A stretch of 43,873 nt of DNA from Rubrobacter taiwanensis (GTDB lineage Bacteria > Actinomycetota > Rubrobacteria > Rubrobacterales > Rubrobacteraceae), in the NCBI RefSeq assembly GCF_004337705.1, contig NZ_SKBU01000017.1, positions 1-43,873 of the forward strand, written 5' to 3'. Positions 1 to 7,877 of this stretch are shown here, piece by piece. The translations under genes were made by a program, and so were the position numbers. How positions within the stretch are numbered: the first letter of the stretch is position 1; the number at the start of each line of letters is the position of its first letter. Under the pieces are notes generated by a model. That model was not told where the DNA came from. It worked only from the letters and a program-made list of their open reading frames with translations, and ran no database searches.

Positions 1-20
1 TCCACCGGGTGTCGCACCAT
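1..20 (-). CDS. Start of a probable BlaI/MecI-family repressor (partial)
   Basis: On the minus strand an ATG (complement of 18-20) sits seven bases after a strong AAAGGAGG ribosome-binding site, and the first codons read MVRHPV before the window ends. The coding evidence is only six codons. The family assignment rests on context: just upstream of this start lies a TACA-N2-TGTA palindrome, the operator type bound by the BlaI/MecI/CopY winged-helix repressors, which usually autoregulate and control a neighbouring membrane peptidase or transporter. The next bases beyond the window would settle it. Confidence 0.5.
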
Positions 21-51
21 GTCCGTCCTCCTTTAGCAGGAGTGAGCATGA

Positions 52-285
52 TGCCAGAGCATACCACTATCTACAACTGTAGTATTAAGCTGCATCCTGC
101 TGGCGGCCGTCAGCCTGGCGACGGACCCGCCGCCGGCTGAGAAGGTCGAAGAGTACACCTGGCGGCGCCGGTACTGGACGGAGGAGACGGAGGAGCTCAA
201 GGGGAAGCCCTGGTACTACAACTACCGCTACCTCTCCCTCGCCTTGGCCGTGCTGACGGCGGGCATCGTAGCCTGGTGGTGGTAG
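52..285 (+). pseudogene. C-terminal remnant of a sodium:solute symporter-like protein
   Basis: An open frame with no start codon runs from about 52 to a TAG at 283-285. It encodes a hydrophobic stretch, then a charged tail (YTWRRRYWTEE, later GKPWYYNYRY), then a final hydrophobic segment ending VAWWW. The charged juxtamembrane tail followed by a last short helix resembles the C-terminus of SSS-family sodium:solute symporters; this is from memory of the family and not a search. Two in-frame stops at 34-36 and 43-45 and one at 49-51 close the frame upstream, so the rest of the gene is gone. A strong terminator follows directly, as expected for a true 3' end. Confidence 0.5.
69..84 (-). promoter_or_regulatory. 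BlaI/MecI/CopY-type operator
   Basis: The palindrome CTACA-AC-TGTAG is centred at 76-77 and is followed by TA, matching the core TACANNTGTA (extended CTACANNTGTAGTA) of penicillinase/copper repressor operators. It lies about 50 bases upstream of the minus-strand start at 20. It overlaps the symporter remnant running the other way, which suggests this regulatory DNA now occupies part of a decayed gene. Confidence 0.6.
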
Positions 286-292
286 GAAAGAG

Positions 293-322
293 GGCGGCGC
301 TCCCGGGATGGGGAGCGCCGCC
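293..322. terminator. Bidirectional hairpin terminator
   Basis: A perfect 12-bp stem (GGCGGCGCTCCC / GGGAGCGCCGCC) with a 6-base loop lies between the symporter remnant and the convergent gene ending at 343. The T-tract is poor (TT only). Confidence 0.8.
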
Positions 323-342
323 TTAGAGCATTTATCCTGAAG

Positions 343-627
343 TTACTGCGAGGAGTCCGTGCCGGGCTCCGGCGGCCTGATGGTGATCCCGGTCCCCTCC
401 GGGGTCTCCACCCGGTCGAGGGTGCTGCCGTCCAGGGCCTGGCTCACGAGGCCCGAGATGTGGAGCAGCTCCTCGCCTTCGTGCTCCACGACCTGGTCGT
501 CGCTCTGGGGTTCGCCGAAGACGATCCCGACCTCGTTCTCTTTCACCAGATCCAGGCGCAGGACCGCCCCTTCGGGGCGCTCGACGTTCTGGAAGAGCTC
601 TTTCGCTTCTTCGGTTACCGTGATCAC
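343..627 (-). CDS. HesB/IscA-like fold protein lacking cysteines
   Basis: This 94-residue protein starts at GTG 627 behind AAAGGAGAGG. The opening ITVTEEAKELF and the later LRLDLVKENEVGIVFGEP and EGEELLHISG segments follow the pattern of the A-type iron-sulfur carrier fold (HesB/IscA/ErpA). The three cysteines that hold the cluster in IscA are absent; there is no cysteine at all. It therefore probably belongs to the cysteine-less HesB-like group of unknown function and not to Fe-S assembly. It is acidic and soluble, with no signal peptide. It is monocistronic: a terminator lies downstream, and 91 bases separate it from the acetamidase gene upstream. Confidence 0.65.
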   Translation of the reverse strand: MITVTEEAKELFQNVERPEGAVLRLDLVKENEVGIVFGEPQSDDQVVEHEGEELLHISGLVSQALDGSTLDRVETPEGTGITIRPPEPGTDSSQ

Positions 628-718
628 TGTGCCTCTCCTTTGCGCTGCGCGGATCTCGCAGCCGGAGCTTGCAGTAACGCTCCTTACCGTATCATCGCTG
701 CGGATTCGTGCAAGGCTC

Positions 719-1843
719 CTACATGAAGATGTCCAGCGGCAGCAGGGCGCTCACGAGCAGGTTCGGCACGTCCACCGTCTGGCTGATGCGCAGATCCACG
801 GCGACGCTGCAGATGGCGTACGCCTGCTGGCGGGTGTAGCCGCGGGTCTCAAGGTGCTCGATCATGTTCAGCAGGGCGTTCTTGGCGGCCACCGTGAGGT
901 CCTCGCTCGCGTTGGTGCCGTCCCGGCGCACGCTGATACCGGTCGTGGCGTGGAAGCGGCGCGGCACGGCCATCTCCGGGTAGGTGAAGTAATCGTCGCG
1001 GTAGAACTGGAGGTCCCGGATGCCCTTCCGCTCGGCCTCTCCCTTGCGCAACCCGAAGCGCACGATGACCCGCGAGCGCATCTCGATCGCCGTGCCGCAG
1101 GCCTCGCAGTCGCCCTGGGCGTAGTGCACATCGCCGGTGGAGACCAGCGCGCCCTCGGTGTGGACCGGGATGAGCATCGTCGTGCCGGGGGAGAACTGCT
1201 TGATGTCTATGTTCCCGGCGTTCTCTCGCGGCGGTATGGTGCGCAGGGCCTCACCGGCCGTGGAATCCGAGGGTACGGCCCCGGTCGGGTCCGGCGGGAG
1301 GGCAAAGCCGCCGCTCTCCGCGAGCTCGGCCTCCCGCTCGGCGGCACGCCGCCGAAGCCCGGCGCTGGGAGCCACGCCGAAGGTCCCGGGGTGGGGATTG
1401 CAGCGGATGCGGATGCCCGGAAGGTCTTCGGATTCGGCGTACTCGTTGCCGTGCAGCTGCCAGTGGGCGATAAACGGGTCCGGAAACTCGTCGCGCAGGA
1501 AGCCGAAGCCCGGCACCTCCACCGTGTAGCCCCACTGCTCCCACGGGTCGGCCTCGATATCCACCAGCTCGACCTCCAGCAGGTCGCCCGGTTCTGCCCC
1601 CTTCACGTAGACCGGGCCGGTGAGGGGATGCACCACGCTCAGGTCGGCGTTCGCCACGTCCGCTGCCGTGGAGCCCGGGGTGAGCTGCCCGTCGAAGGCG
1701 TCCCGGGTCTCGTAGACGACGAGATCTCCGGGATCCGCTTCAAGCACGGGCTCGATGGCCTCGTGCCAGCGGTTGTGGCCGGTGTTCGGCTCCTCGGCGA
1801 GCGGCTTGTGCGGGTCTATGGCGATCACGTGCTCCTGCGGCAT
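719..1843 (-). CDS. Acetamidase/formamidase family amidohydrolase
   Basis: The 374-residue product matches the FmdA/AmdA family, cytosolic enzymes that hydrolyse formamide or acetamide to ammonia and the acid. Family signatures visible are PGDLVVYETRDAFDGQ near the N-terminus, the HPLTGPVYVKGAEPGDLLEVE block, and GDVHYAQGDCEACGTAIE with its acidic and cysteine residues around 245-262. I start at ATG 1843, which has a GAGGAG site seven bases upstream; an in-frame ATG at 1882 has no ribosome-binding site. The exact amide substrate cannot be read from the sequence. It stands alone between the HesB-like gene and marC. Confidence 0.88.
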   Translation of the reverse strand: MPQEHVIAIDPHKPLAEEPNTGHNRWHEAIEPVLEADPGDLVVYETRDAFDGQLTPGSTAADVANADLSVVHPLTGPVYVKGAEPGDLLEVELVDIEADPWEQWGYTVEVPGFGFLRDEFPDPFIAHWQLHGNEYAESEDLPGIRIRCNPHPGTFGVAPSAGLRRRAAEREAELAESGGFALPPDPTGAVPSDSTAGEALRTIPPRENAGNIDIKQFSPGTTMLIPVHTEGALVSTGDVHYAQGDCEACGTAIEMRSRVIVRFGLRKGEAERKGIRDLQFYRDDYFTYPEMAVPRRFHATTGISVRRDGTNASEDLTVAAKNALLNMIEHLETRGYTRQQAYAICSVAVDLRISQTVDVPNLLVSALLPLDIFM

Positions 1844-1921
1844 CTTCACTCTCCTCGCCCCGGGGTTGCTTACAGCACCCATTCTAACCGCCGGGTGCAG
1901 ACCGGGGAAGCTCGCCGTTTC

Positions 1922-2548
1922 TCACCCCAGTCCCAGGCTCGTCTGCAGTCCCTCGATAATGAACTGCACGGCGAGCGCGGCCAGGATCACGCCCAGCACC
2001 CGCGAGAGGATATCCCCGCCGGTCTTGCCGAAGAGCCGGACGAGGCGCGCGGCGAGCAGGAGGCACGCGAGCGTAATCAGGAGCACCACCGCCACCACGA
2101 ACAGCACCACGAGGACGTTCGGGAGGTAGAACCCGCCGCCGGAGAAGAGCAGCACGGCCGTGAGCGCGCCCGGGCCCGCGATGAGCGGTATGGCGAGCGG
2201 GAACACGGAGATGTCCTCCCTCTGGGAGGCTTCGGCCTGCTCGCGGGCGGTGGTCGAGCGGATGCCGGACTGCCGGGCGAAGACCATCTCCAGCGCGAGC
2301 AGGAAGAGCAGCGCGCCGCCCGCTATGCGGAAGGCGGGTATCCCGATGCCTAGAGCGCCCAGCAGCCCGCCGCCCGCGACCGTGAACCCGGCCAGGATCC
2401 CGGCCGAGATGCCCACGCCCTTGATCGCCATTCGGCGCCGGTACTCCTCGGTGGCGCCGCGGGTCAGAGCGGCGAAGATGAGCGCCAGTCCCACCGGGTC
2501 TACGACCACCAGCAGCGTCACGAACGAGTTGAAGACGAGCTCCGGCAC
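1922..2548 (-). CDS. MarC-family integral membrane protein
   Basis: With start GTG 2548 the product is 208 residues, the usual length for the MarC/UPF0056 family. The N-terminal VFNSFVTLLVVVDPVGLALIF is the family's first helix with its conserved DP, and several further hydrophobic segments follow, consistent with about six membrane spans. The role of MarC proteins is not established. The open frame continues upstream to an ATG at 2695, but that 49-residue extension is polar, overlaps the citrate synthase start and is unlike the family. No good ribosome-binding site precedes 2548; TAACAT lies about nine bases upstream, so a leaderless start is possible but weakly supported. Confidence 0.85.
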   Translation of the reverse strand: MPELVFNSFVTLLVVVDPVGLALIFAALTRGATEEYRRRMAIKGVGISAGILAGFTVAGGGLLGALGIGIPAFRIAGGALLFLLALEMVFARQSGIRSTTAREQAEASQREDISVFPLAIPLIAGPGALTAVLLFSGGGFYLPNVLVVLFVVAVVLLITLACLLLAARLVRLFGKTGGDILSRVLGVILAALAVQFIIEGLQTSLGLG

Positions 2549-2618
2549 AGACGGGGATGTTACACCAGGAGAGCGGTCTTCTCCCGCCTTTGCGCCGGAC
2601 GGGGTGGTGTGCAAACCT

Positions 2619-2648
2619 TTTACTCTGAGGCGGGGCGGGTAATATGTA
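2619..2648 (+). promoter_or_regulatory. Possible promoter of citrate synthase
   Basis: TTTACT (2619-2624) and TATGTA (2643-2648) are separated by 18 bases and lie about 40 bases before the GTG start at 2689. An overlapping TAATAT at 2640-2645 is an alternative -10. Match to consensus is modest. Confidence 0.35.
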
Positions 2649-2688
2649 TCTGTATCCCCGGAAAACGTGAGAAGAAGGGAGATCACAG

Positions 2689-4023
2689 GTGTCACAGGAC
2701 AGGTTTCAGGATCGGGAGGGAGATGGCGTCTCGACGGCTAAAGACACCCTGACGGTCACGGACAACCGCACGGGCAAACAGTATGAAGTGGAGATCACGG
2801 ACGGCACCGTGCGGGCGATGGACTTCCGCGAGATCAAGGTCGACGAAGATGACTTCGGGCTGATGACCTACGATCCGGGATTCCTGAACACCGCGAGCTG
2901 CAGGAGCTCTATCACCTACATAGACGGTGAGCGCGGCATCCTTGAGTACCGGGGCATCCCCATCGAACAGCTATGCGAGCACTCCACCTACCTTGAGGTC
3001 GCCTACCTGCTCATCTACGGCGAGCTTCCCACCCGAAAGCAGCTGGACGACTGGGTGTACGAGATCACGCACCACACCTACGTGCACGAGAACATCAAGG
3101 ACTTCATGGACGGCTTCCGGCACGACGCGCACCCGATGGGGATGCTGCTGGCGAGCGTGGGCGCCCTCTCCACCTTCTATCCCGGCGCGAGCAACATCCG
3201 GGACGAGAACGAGCGGCATATGGCCGCCGTGCGTCTGATCGCCAAGATGCCCACCCTCGCCGCCTTCGCCTACCGGCATAGCCTGGGACTCCCGTACGTC
3301 TATCCGGACAACGAGCTCAGCTACACGGGCAACTTCCTCTCCATGCTCTTCAAGATGGCCGAGCCGAGGTACGAAGTGGACCCGCGGCTCGAACGGGCGC
3401 TGGATGTGCTCTTCATCCTGCATGCCGACCACGAGCAGAACTGCTCCACCAACGCCGTCCGGGGCGTGGGCTCCTCCCTGGTAGACCCCTACTCGGCCAT
3501 AGCGGCGGGCATAGCCGGGCTCTACGGCCCGCTGCACGGCGGGGCGAACGTGCAGGTCCTGAAGATGCTGCGCCGTATAGGCAGCGTCGAGAACATCCCG
3601 GACTATCTGGAGAGCGTCAAGAACGGCGACGAGCGCCTGATGGGCTTCGGCCACCGCGTCTACAAGAACTACGACCCGCGGGCCAGGATCATCAAGTCCA
3701 ACGTGGATGAGGTGCTGGAGGCCGTCGGCAAGACCTCGCCGCTGCTGGAGATCGCCACCGAGCTGGAGAAGCGCGCGCTGGACGACGAGTACTTCACCAG
3801 CCGCAAGCTCTACCCGAACGTGGACTTCTACTCGGGCCTGATCTACGAAGCCCTCGGCATCCCGACCGAGTCCTCCACCGTGGTCTTCGCCATCGCCCGT
3901 ACCTCCGGCTGGATCGCAAACTGGCTGGAGATGCTAGAGGACCCCGAGCAACGCATAGCCCGGCCGCGCCAGATCTATACCGGACCCCGCAACCGCGACT
4001 ACGTGTCGATCGATCAGAGGTAA
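2689..4023 (+). CDS. gltA: Citrate synthase (long, type II-like)
   Basis: This 444-residue enzyme condenses oxaloacetate with acetyl-CoA to citrate, the entry step of the TCA cycle. The catalytic triad is visible: histidine in GPLHGGAN, histidine in MGFGHRVYKNYDPRA, and aspartate in YPNVDFYSG. The N-terminal beta-rich extension of about 60 residues and the overall length fit the long bacterial (gltA) class. GTG 2689 follows GAAGGGAGA. A strong terminator follows at 4051-4075, so it is a single-gene transcript. A second, shorter citrate synthase lies 3.3 kb away on the opposite strand. Confidence 0.95.
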   Translation: MSQDRFQDREGDGVSTAKDTLTVTDNRTGKQYEVEITDGTVRAMDFREIKVDEDDFGLMTYDPGFLNTASCRSSITYIDGERGILEYRGIPIEQLCEHSTYLEVAYLLIYGELPTRKQLDDWVYEITHHTYVHENIKDFMDGFRHDAHPMGMLLASVGALSTFYPGASNIRDENERHMAAVRLIAKMPTLAAFAYRHSLGLPYVYPDNELSYTGNFLSMLFKMAEPRYEVDPRLERALDVLFILHADHEQNCSTNAVRGVGSSLVDPYSAIAAGIAGLYGPLHGGANVQVLKMLRRIGSVENIPDYLESVKNGDERLMGFGHRVYKNYDPRARIIKSNVDEVLEAVGKTSPLLEIATELEKRALDDEYFTSRKLYPNVDFYSGLIYEALGIPTESSTVVFAIARTSGWIANWLEMLEDPEQRIARPRQIYTGPRNRDYVSIDQR

Positions 4024-4050
4024 GGCTACAGGCAGTGAGCCGGGATTCCA

Positions 4051-4075
4051 GAAGCCCCGCTGCGAGCGGGGCTTC
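4051..4075. terminator. Hairpin terminator after citrate synthase
   Basis: Perfect 11-bp stem GAAGCCCCGCT / AGCGGGGCTTC with a GCG loop, 28 bases after the citrate synthase stop. It can serve the convergent zinc-ribbon gene as well. Confidence 0.85.
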
Positions 4076-4126
4076 TCCGTATCTATCTGTAATTACCTGA
4101 CGCCTGTAGCCTGAAACCTGATGCCT

Positions 4127-4276
4127 CTAAGGGTCCGAGCAGTCGCGGCGGTAGCCGCAGTTGGGGCAGACGAGCTTGCAGTGCAGCCCGAACATCTCGG
4201 TCCCGCACACCTCGCAGATCTCGCCCGATGGCCGGAGGGCTTCCGGCTCCTGCTGCCTCTGGTCTTGCTCGCTCAT
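4127..4276 (-). CDS. 49-residue zinc-ribbon protein
   Basis: This small frame starts at ATG 4276 and encodes a polar glutamine- and glutamate-rich N-terminus, then CEVC, a single cysteine in LHCKLVC, and CPNC, ending in RRDCSDP. The paired CxxC motifs make a treble-clef or ribbon zinc site. It lies 22 bases downstream of the flavoprotein stop on the same strand. There is no Shine-Dalgarno sequence. Instead a perfect TATAAT ends eight bases before the ATG, so it is probably also transcribed alone as a leaderless mRNA. Function unknown; many such ribbons bind nucleic acid or proteins. Confidence 0.72.
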   Translation of the reverse strand: MSEQDQRQQEPEALRPSGEICEVCGTEMFGLHCKLVCPNCGYRRDCSDP

Positions 4277-4284
4277 GTGAGGGG

Positions 4285-4290
4285 ATTATA
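4285..4290 (-). promoter_or_regulatory. -10 box giving a leaderless zinc-ribbon mRNA
   Basis: TATAAT on the minus strand lies in the 22-base gap between the flavoprotein stop and the zinc-ribbon ATG, with eight bases between box and ATG. No convincing -35 is seen inside the flavoprotein 3' end. Confidence 0.5.
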
Positions 4291-4298
4291 CCGGCCGG

Positions 4299-6044
4299 CT
4301 ACTCCAGGTGGTGGTACTCCAGGCTGTGCTCCTCGGCGAGCGCGGCCTGAATCTCGGCCGGGATCTCGCCCACCGGCTCCGTCCGGAGCAGCATCTCGCC
4401 GTGGTTCCCCTTCTCGCAGATTATGTTCTTCTGCCAGCCGGCGCTCTCTTCCGGAGCGTCCTCGCGGAAGTGAGCCCCGCGGGACTCCCGGCGCGCGAGC
4501 GCGCTTCGCAGCACGGCCTCCGCGGCCACGAGCATGAAGCGCAGGTTGTTCGCGAGCTCGAAGCTCCGGCTGCCGGCGCCTTCCGCGGCGGCGCTTCCGG
4601 CCCGGCGCTCCAGGCCGGCGAGGCGATCCAGACCCGCGCGGATGCCTTCTCCGGTGCGCACGATCCCGGCGTGGTCCCACATGATGGACCGCAGTTCCTC
4701 GATGAGCTCCTGAGGGTCGTGTCCGCCGCCGGAGTCCGCCAGCGAGTCCAGCGCCTCCAGGTGGTCCTCAACGGCGCGGCGCGGCAGCGCGGGCCGGGGA
4801 GCGTCCCTCAGGTACTCTGCGAGATAGCGGCCCGTGAGCTCGCCGAAGACCACCGTCTCTGCGAGCGAGTTGCCGCCGAGCCGGTTGGCGCCATGCAACC
4901 CGGCGGTCGCCTCCCCGATGGCGAAGAGGCCCGGCAGCGTGGTGGCCCCAGTGCCGAAGTCCACCTCTACGCCGCCCATCGCGTAGTGAGCGGTGGGGGC
5001 GACCTCCATCGGCTCCCGGGTGATATCTACGCCTACCTTCTTGAACTGCCGGTACATCCTGGGCAGGCGCTCCCGGATGTACTCCGGGCTGCGGTGCGAG
5101 ATGTCCAGCAGGACCGCCCCGTCCTCCGTGCCTCTTCCGGTCTGGATCTCGGCGTAGTTCGCCCGGGCGACCACGTCGCGGGCGTCCAGCTCCAGGTGCT
5201 CCGGCGAGTAGCGCTCCATGAAGCGCTCGCCCCGGGCGTTGAGGAGCCGGCCGCCCTCGCCGCGAACGGCCTCGGTCACCAGCTCGCCGCTCAGCTCCTC
5301 CGGCTTCACCATCCCGGTCGGGTGGAACTGTACGAACTCCATGTCCCGCAGCGCGGCTCCGGCCTCGTAGGCCAGCGCCACCGCGTCGCCCGTGTTCTCG
5401 TCCGGCCGGGAGGAGCTGCGGGCGTAGAGCGCCGTGAGGCCGCCGGCGGCCATGACTACCGCCGGTGCCCGGAACACCAGGTACCGGCCGCTCTCCATGT
5501 CGTAGCCGGCGGCCCCCACAGCCCGCTCCTGGTCCGTCAGGATCTTCGTTACGTACACGTTCTCCCGGTAGGGGACGCCGAGCTCCCGCGCCTTCGCGAC
5601 GAGCGTGCTCAGGATCGCCTCCCCGGTCTCGTCCCCGGCGAAGCACGTCCTCCGGTAGGACTGCGCGCCGAAGTACCGCTGGTCCAGCTCGCCGTCCTCC
5701 GTGCGGGAGAAACCGCAGCCCCACCCGGCCAGCTCGCGGATGCGGTCCGGGGCGTTGCGCGCGAGCAGCTCCACCGCCCGCGGGTCGTTGACGAAGTGAC
5801 CCTCCCGGATGGTGTCGGCGGCGTGGATCTCCCACCGATCCTCCGGGTCGCGGGTGCCTAAGGAAGCGTTGATCCCGCCCGCAGCCCAGATGGTGTGCGC
5901 GTCGCCGTGCCGGCGCTTGCCGAGCACCAGCGGCCGCACCCCGCTCTCCGCCAGCTCTATCGCCGCGCGGAGCCCGGCGGCTCCCGCCCCTATAATTAGT
6001 GCGTCTGTTGCGACTTCTTCGTAGCCAAACCCGTTGCGTTGCAT
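4299..6044 (-). CDS. Succinate dehydrogenase/fumarate reductase-type flavoprotein
   Basis: This 581-residue protein belongs to the SdhA/FrdA/NadB flavoprotein superfamily, which oxidises succinate (or L-aspartate) or reduces fumarate. The FAD dinucleotide fold GAGAAG is at residues 19-24. His50 in DAHTIWAAGG is placed like the histidine that binds FAD covalently in SdhA and FrdA, which argues for those over L-aspartate oxidase. The substrate-site segments FHPTG, VRGEGGRLLN, HYAMGG and GANRLGGNSL are all present. The C-terminus ends in the FrdA-like WQKNI segment. No iron-sulfur or membrane-anchor subunit gene is adjacent, so its electron acceptor is not shown. Start ATG 6044 follows AGGTGAT. 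Confidence 0.82.
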   Translation of the reverse strand: MQRNGFGYEEVATDALIIGAGAAGLRAAIELAESGVRPLVLGKRRHGDAHTIWAAGGINASLGTRDPEDRWEIHAADTIREGHFVNDPRAVELLARNAPDRIRELAGWGCGFSRTEDGELDQRYFGAQSYRRTCFAGDETGEAILSTLVAKARELGVPYRENVYVTKILTDQERAVGAAGYDMESGRYLVFRAPAVVMAAGGLTALYARSSSRPDENTGDAVALAYEAGAALRDMEFVQFHPTGMVKPEELSGELVTEAVRGEGGRLLNARGERFMERYSPEHLELDARDVVARANYAEIQTGRGTEDGAVLLDISHRSPEYIRERLPRMYRQFKKVGVDITREPMEVAPTAHYAMGGVEVDFGTGATTLPGLFAIGEATAGLHGANRLGGNSLAETVVFGELTGRYLAEYLRDAPRPALPRRAVEDHLEALDSLADSGGGHDPQELIEELRSIMWDHAGIVRTGEGIRAGLDRLAGLERRAGSAAAEGAGSRSFELANNLRFMLVAAEAVLRSALARRESRGAHFREDAPEESAGWQKNIICEKGNHGEMLLRTEPVGEIPAEIQAALAEEHSLEYHHLE

Positions 6045-6108
6045 CCTTGCATCACCTGCGCTTCTCTCGCTCTGCTCTTCGGGTGCGCTACCGGTAGGGT
6101 AGGTACGG

Positions 6109-6123
6109 GTTTGTTATACAAAC
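6109..6123 (-). promoter_or_regulatory. Inverted repeat over the flavoprotein -10
   Basis: GTTTGT-tat-ACAAAC is a perfect 6-bp inverted repeat about 65 bases upstream of the flavoprotein start. On the minus strand it contains TATAAC, a plausible -10, so a bound regulator would block the promoter. No regulator is identified. Confidence 0.4.
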
Positions 6124-6235
6124 CGGGGTGCGCGGCCGGGGTGATCTGGTTTACGCTCTGCCCCAGAGGCAGGGAACGCGCTCACAAATACCGGGGGCCG
6201 GGTATGGCTGCCGCAACCTCAGGCGCGCTTTTCTG

Positions 6236-7360
6236 CTACCGCTCCTCGATGGGGACGTACGGCACATCCCGCTCGCCGACGTACTCGGCCCGCGGCCGGA
6301 TGAGGCGGTTGTCCGCCTGCTGCTCCAGCACGTGCGCCGTCCAGCCGGTCATGCGGCTCATGGCGAAGACGCAGGGGAAGAGGTCCACCGGGATGCCGAG
6401 CTCGTAGTAGAAGCTGGCGGAGTAGAAGTCCACGTTCGGGTAGAGCCCCTTCTCCTCCCGCATCACCTCCTCGACGATCTCGCTGATCTCGTACCACTTC
6501 GTGTTGCCGTGGCGCTCGCCCAGAGCGCGGGACATGTTCTTCAGCACCTTCGCTCGCGGGTCCATGACCTTGTACACCCGGTGGCCGAAGCCCATCACGC
6601 GCTCCTTGCGCTTCAGCAGGTCCCGGACATACTCCTCCGCCCGCCCGGGCTCCCCGATCTCCAGCAGCGTCTCCATCACCCGCTGGTTGGCCCCGCCGTG
6701 CAGCGGGCCGGAGAGCGCCCCGATGGCCCCGGTCGCCGCCGAGTACATATCCGCCCGGGTCGAGGTGATGACCCTGCTGGCGAACGCCGAGGCATTCAGC
6801 TCGTGGTCTATGTGCAGGATGAGAGCCACATCGAACTCGTGCGCCGACTCCTCCGTGGGCTCCTCGCCGGTCAGCATGTACAGGAAATTGGCCGCCAGCG
6901 GGAGATCCGGGCGCGGCTCAACGGGCTCCCGGCCCTCCCGCAGCCGCCGGATGTACGCTACCAGCGTGGGAGTCTGGGCGACGAGCCGGATCGCGCGCCG
7001 CACGTTCACCTCCCGCGAGTCGTCCCCGCCCTCGGGGTCGTAGATCCCCAGCGCAGAGACCGCAGTCCTGAGAACCTCCATCGGAGCGCCAGACTTCGGG
7101 AAGCTCCGCAGCATCCGCACCACCTCGTCCGGCGGCGTCCGGTTCTCGGCGAGCCGGCGGCTCAACGCATCCAGCTCCTCCCGGCCCGGCAGCCGGCCGT
7201 TCCACACGAGATAGGTAGTCTCCTCGAAGGTAGAGTTGTTGGCGAGGTCCACTATGTCCAGCCCCTGGTAGATGAGCTCGCCGCGCTCGCCGTCAACGTC
7301 GCTGATGGCCGTCCGGGCAGCTACTATTCCCTCAAGTCCGCCTCTGGTCTGGTTCGCCAT
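6236..7360 (-). CDS. Citrate synthase / 2-methylcitrate synthase (short type)
   Basis: The 374-residue product is a second citrate synthase of the short class that includes thermophilic citrate synthases and PrpC. The catalytic residues are conserved: GPLHGGANQ, MGFGHRVYKVMDPRA and YPNVDFYSA. Length and the absence of the N-terminal beta domain separate it from the 444-residue enzyme at 2689. Whether acetyl-CoA or propionyl-CoA is preferred cannot be read; no prpB or prpD is in the window. ATG 7360 follows AAGGAG with eight bases of spacing, so the open frame upstream to 7411 is not used. The gene has its own strong promoter. Confidence 0.9.
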   Translation of the reverse strand: MANQTRGGLEGIVAARTAISDVDGERGELIYQGLDIVDLANNSTFEETTYLVWNGRLPGREELDALSRRLAENRTPPDEVVRMLRSFPKSGAPMEVLRTAVSALGIYDPEGGDDSREVNVRRAIRLVAQTPTLVAYIRRLREGREPVEPRPDLPLAANFLYMLTGEEPTEESAHEFDVALILHIDHELNASAFASRVITSTRADMYSAATGAIGALSGPLHGGANQRVMETLLEIGEPGRAEEYVRDLLKRKERVMGFGHRVYKVMDPRAKVLKNMSRALGERHGNTKWYEISEIVEEVMREEKGLYPNVDFYSASFYYELGIPVDLFPCVFAMSRMTGWTAHVLEQQADNRLIRPRAEYVGERDVPYVPIEER

Positions 7361-7413
7361 TCGCAAACTCCTTGTTATCCGCTTAGCAGGCCCCGGAACT
7401 TCCCAAATCACAG

Positions 7414-7451
7414 TTTATACCATGAGTATATATGTGTCAAAAGCATATATA
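7414..7451 (-). promoter_or_regulatory. Promoter with flanking inverted repeat for the second citrate synthase
   Basis: On the minus strand TTGACA (complement of 7435-7440) and TGG-TATAAA (7414-7419) form a consensus-like -35 and extended -10 with a 15-base spacer. The -35 sits between 8-bp inverted repeats, TATATATG at 7427-7434 and CATATATA at 7444-7451, a candidate operator. Confidence 0.6.
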
Positions 7452-7462
7452 GATTGCCCGAG

Positions 7463-7846
7463 TTACCTGTTTCTGGGGTTCAGGAAGGCGTCGGCGATAC
7501 GCGAGAAGTTGGCGGCGCCGAAGTTCTTGAGGTCGGTGTACCTGAGGGCGCGTCGGAGTTGGTTGATGGATTCGTTGAGGGTGTTGATAAGGAACTGGAG
7601 TTGGGCGATGCTCTGTTGCAGGCCGGAGATCTGGACCGGGAGTTCGGACGCCCGGCGGCCCAGTTCGTCTGCGTTCCGCTGGAGGGTCTGGGTGCGTCTG
7701 TGGAGCCGGTCGAGGTCTGGTGCGACGCTCTGCATCAGATCGCGGTAGGTGCGGCGCAGCCGGAGGCCGGCTCTGAGCGCGAGAAATCCGGTGTAGAGCG
7801 CTGCGAGCGCGCTGACGGCTATGAGGATGGCGTACATGGTACCCAT
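7463..7846 (-). CDS. Membrane-anchored coiled-coil protein, function unknown
   Basis: With start ATG 7846 the product is 127 residues. It has one N-terminal transmembrane helix (about residues 3-25, MYAILIAVSALAALYTGF), then a long heptad-like helix rich in leucine, glutamine and arginine, then a short basic tail ending FLNPRNR. This single helix plus coiled coil resembles DUF948-type proteins. The open frame continues upstream to 7954 but would run into the initiator tRNA gene, so the internal start is preferred; the ribosome-binding site is weak. It lies just upstream of the second citrate synthase, but that gene's own promoter makes cotranscription unnecessary. Confidence 0.6.
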   Translation of the reverse strand: MGTMYAILIAVSALAALYTGFLALRAGLRLRRTYRDLMQSVAPDLDRLHRRTQTLQRNADELGRRASELPVQISGLQQSIAQLQFLINTLNESINQLRRALRYTDLKNFGAANFSRIADAFLNPRNR

Positions 7847-7877
7847 GATTTTTTCACGGTAGCAGGTCTCCGGAGCC

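Noticed and set aside
359-2353. Long 664-codon plus-strand frame
   Set aside because: It runs antisense through the HesB-like, acetamidase and MarC genes, whose frames carry clear family motifs. Long antisense frames are common in high-GC DNA.
4308-5861. 517-codon plus-strand frame opposite the flavoprotein
   Set aside because: Antisense shadow; the minus strand has the FAD and substrate motifs.
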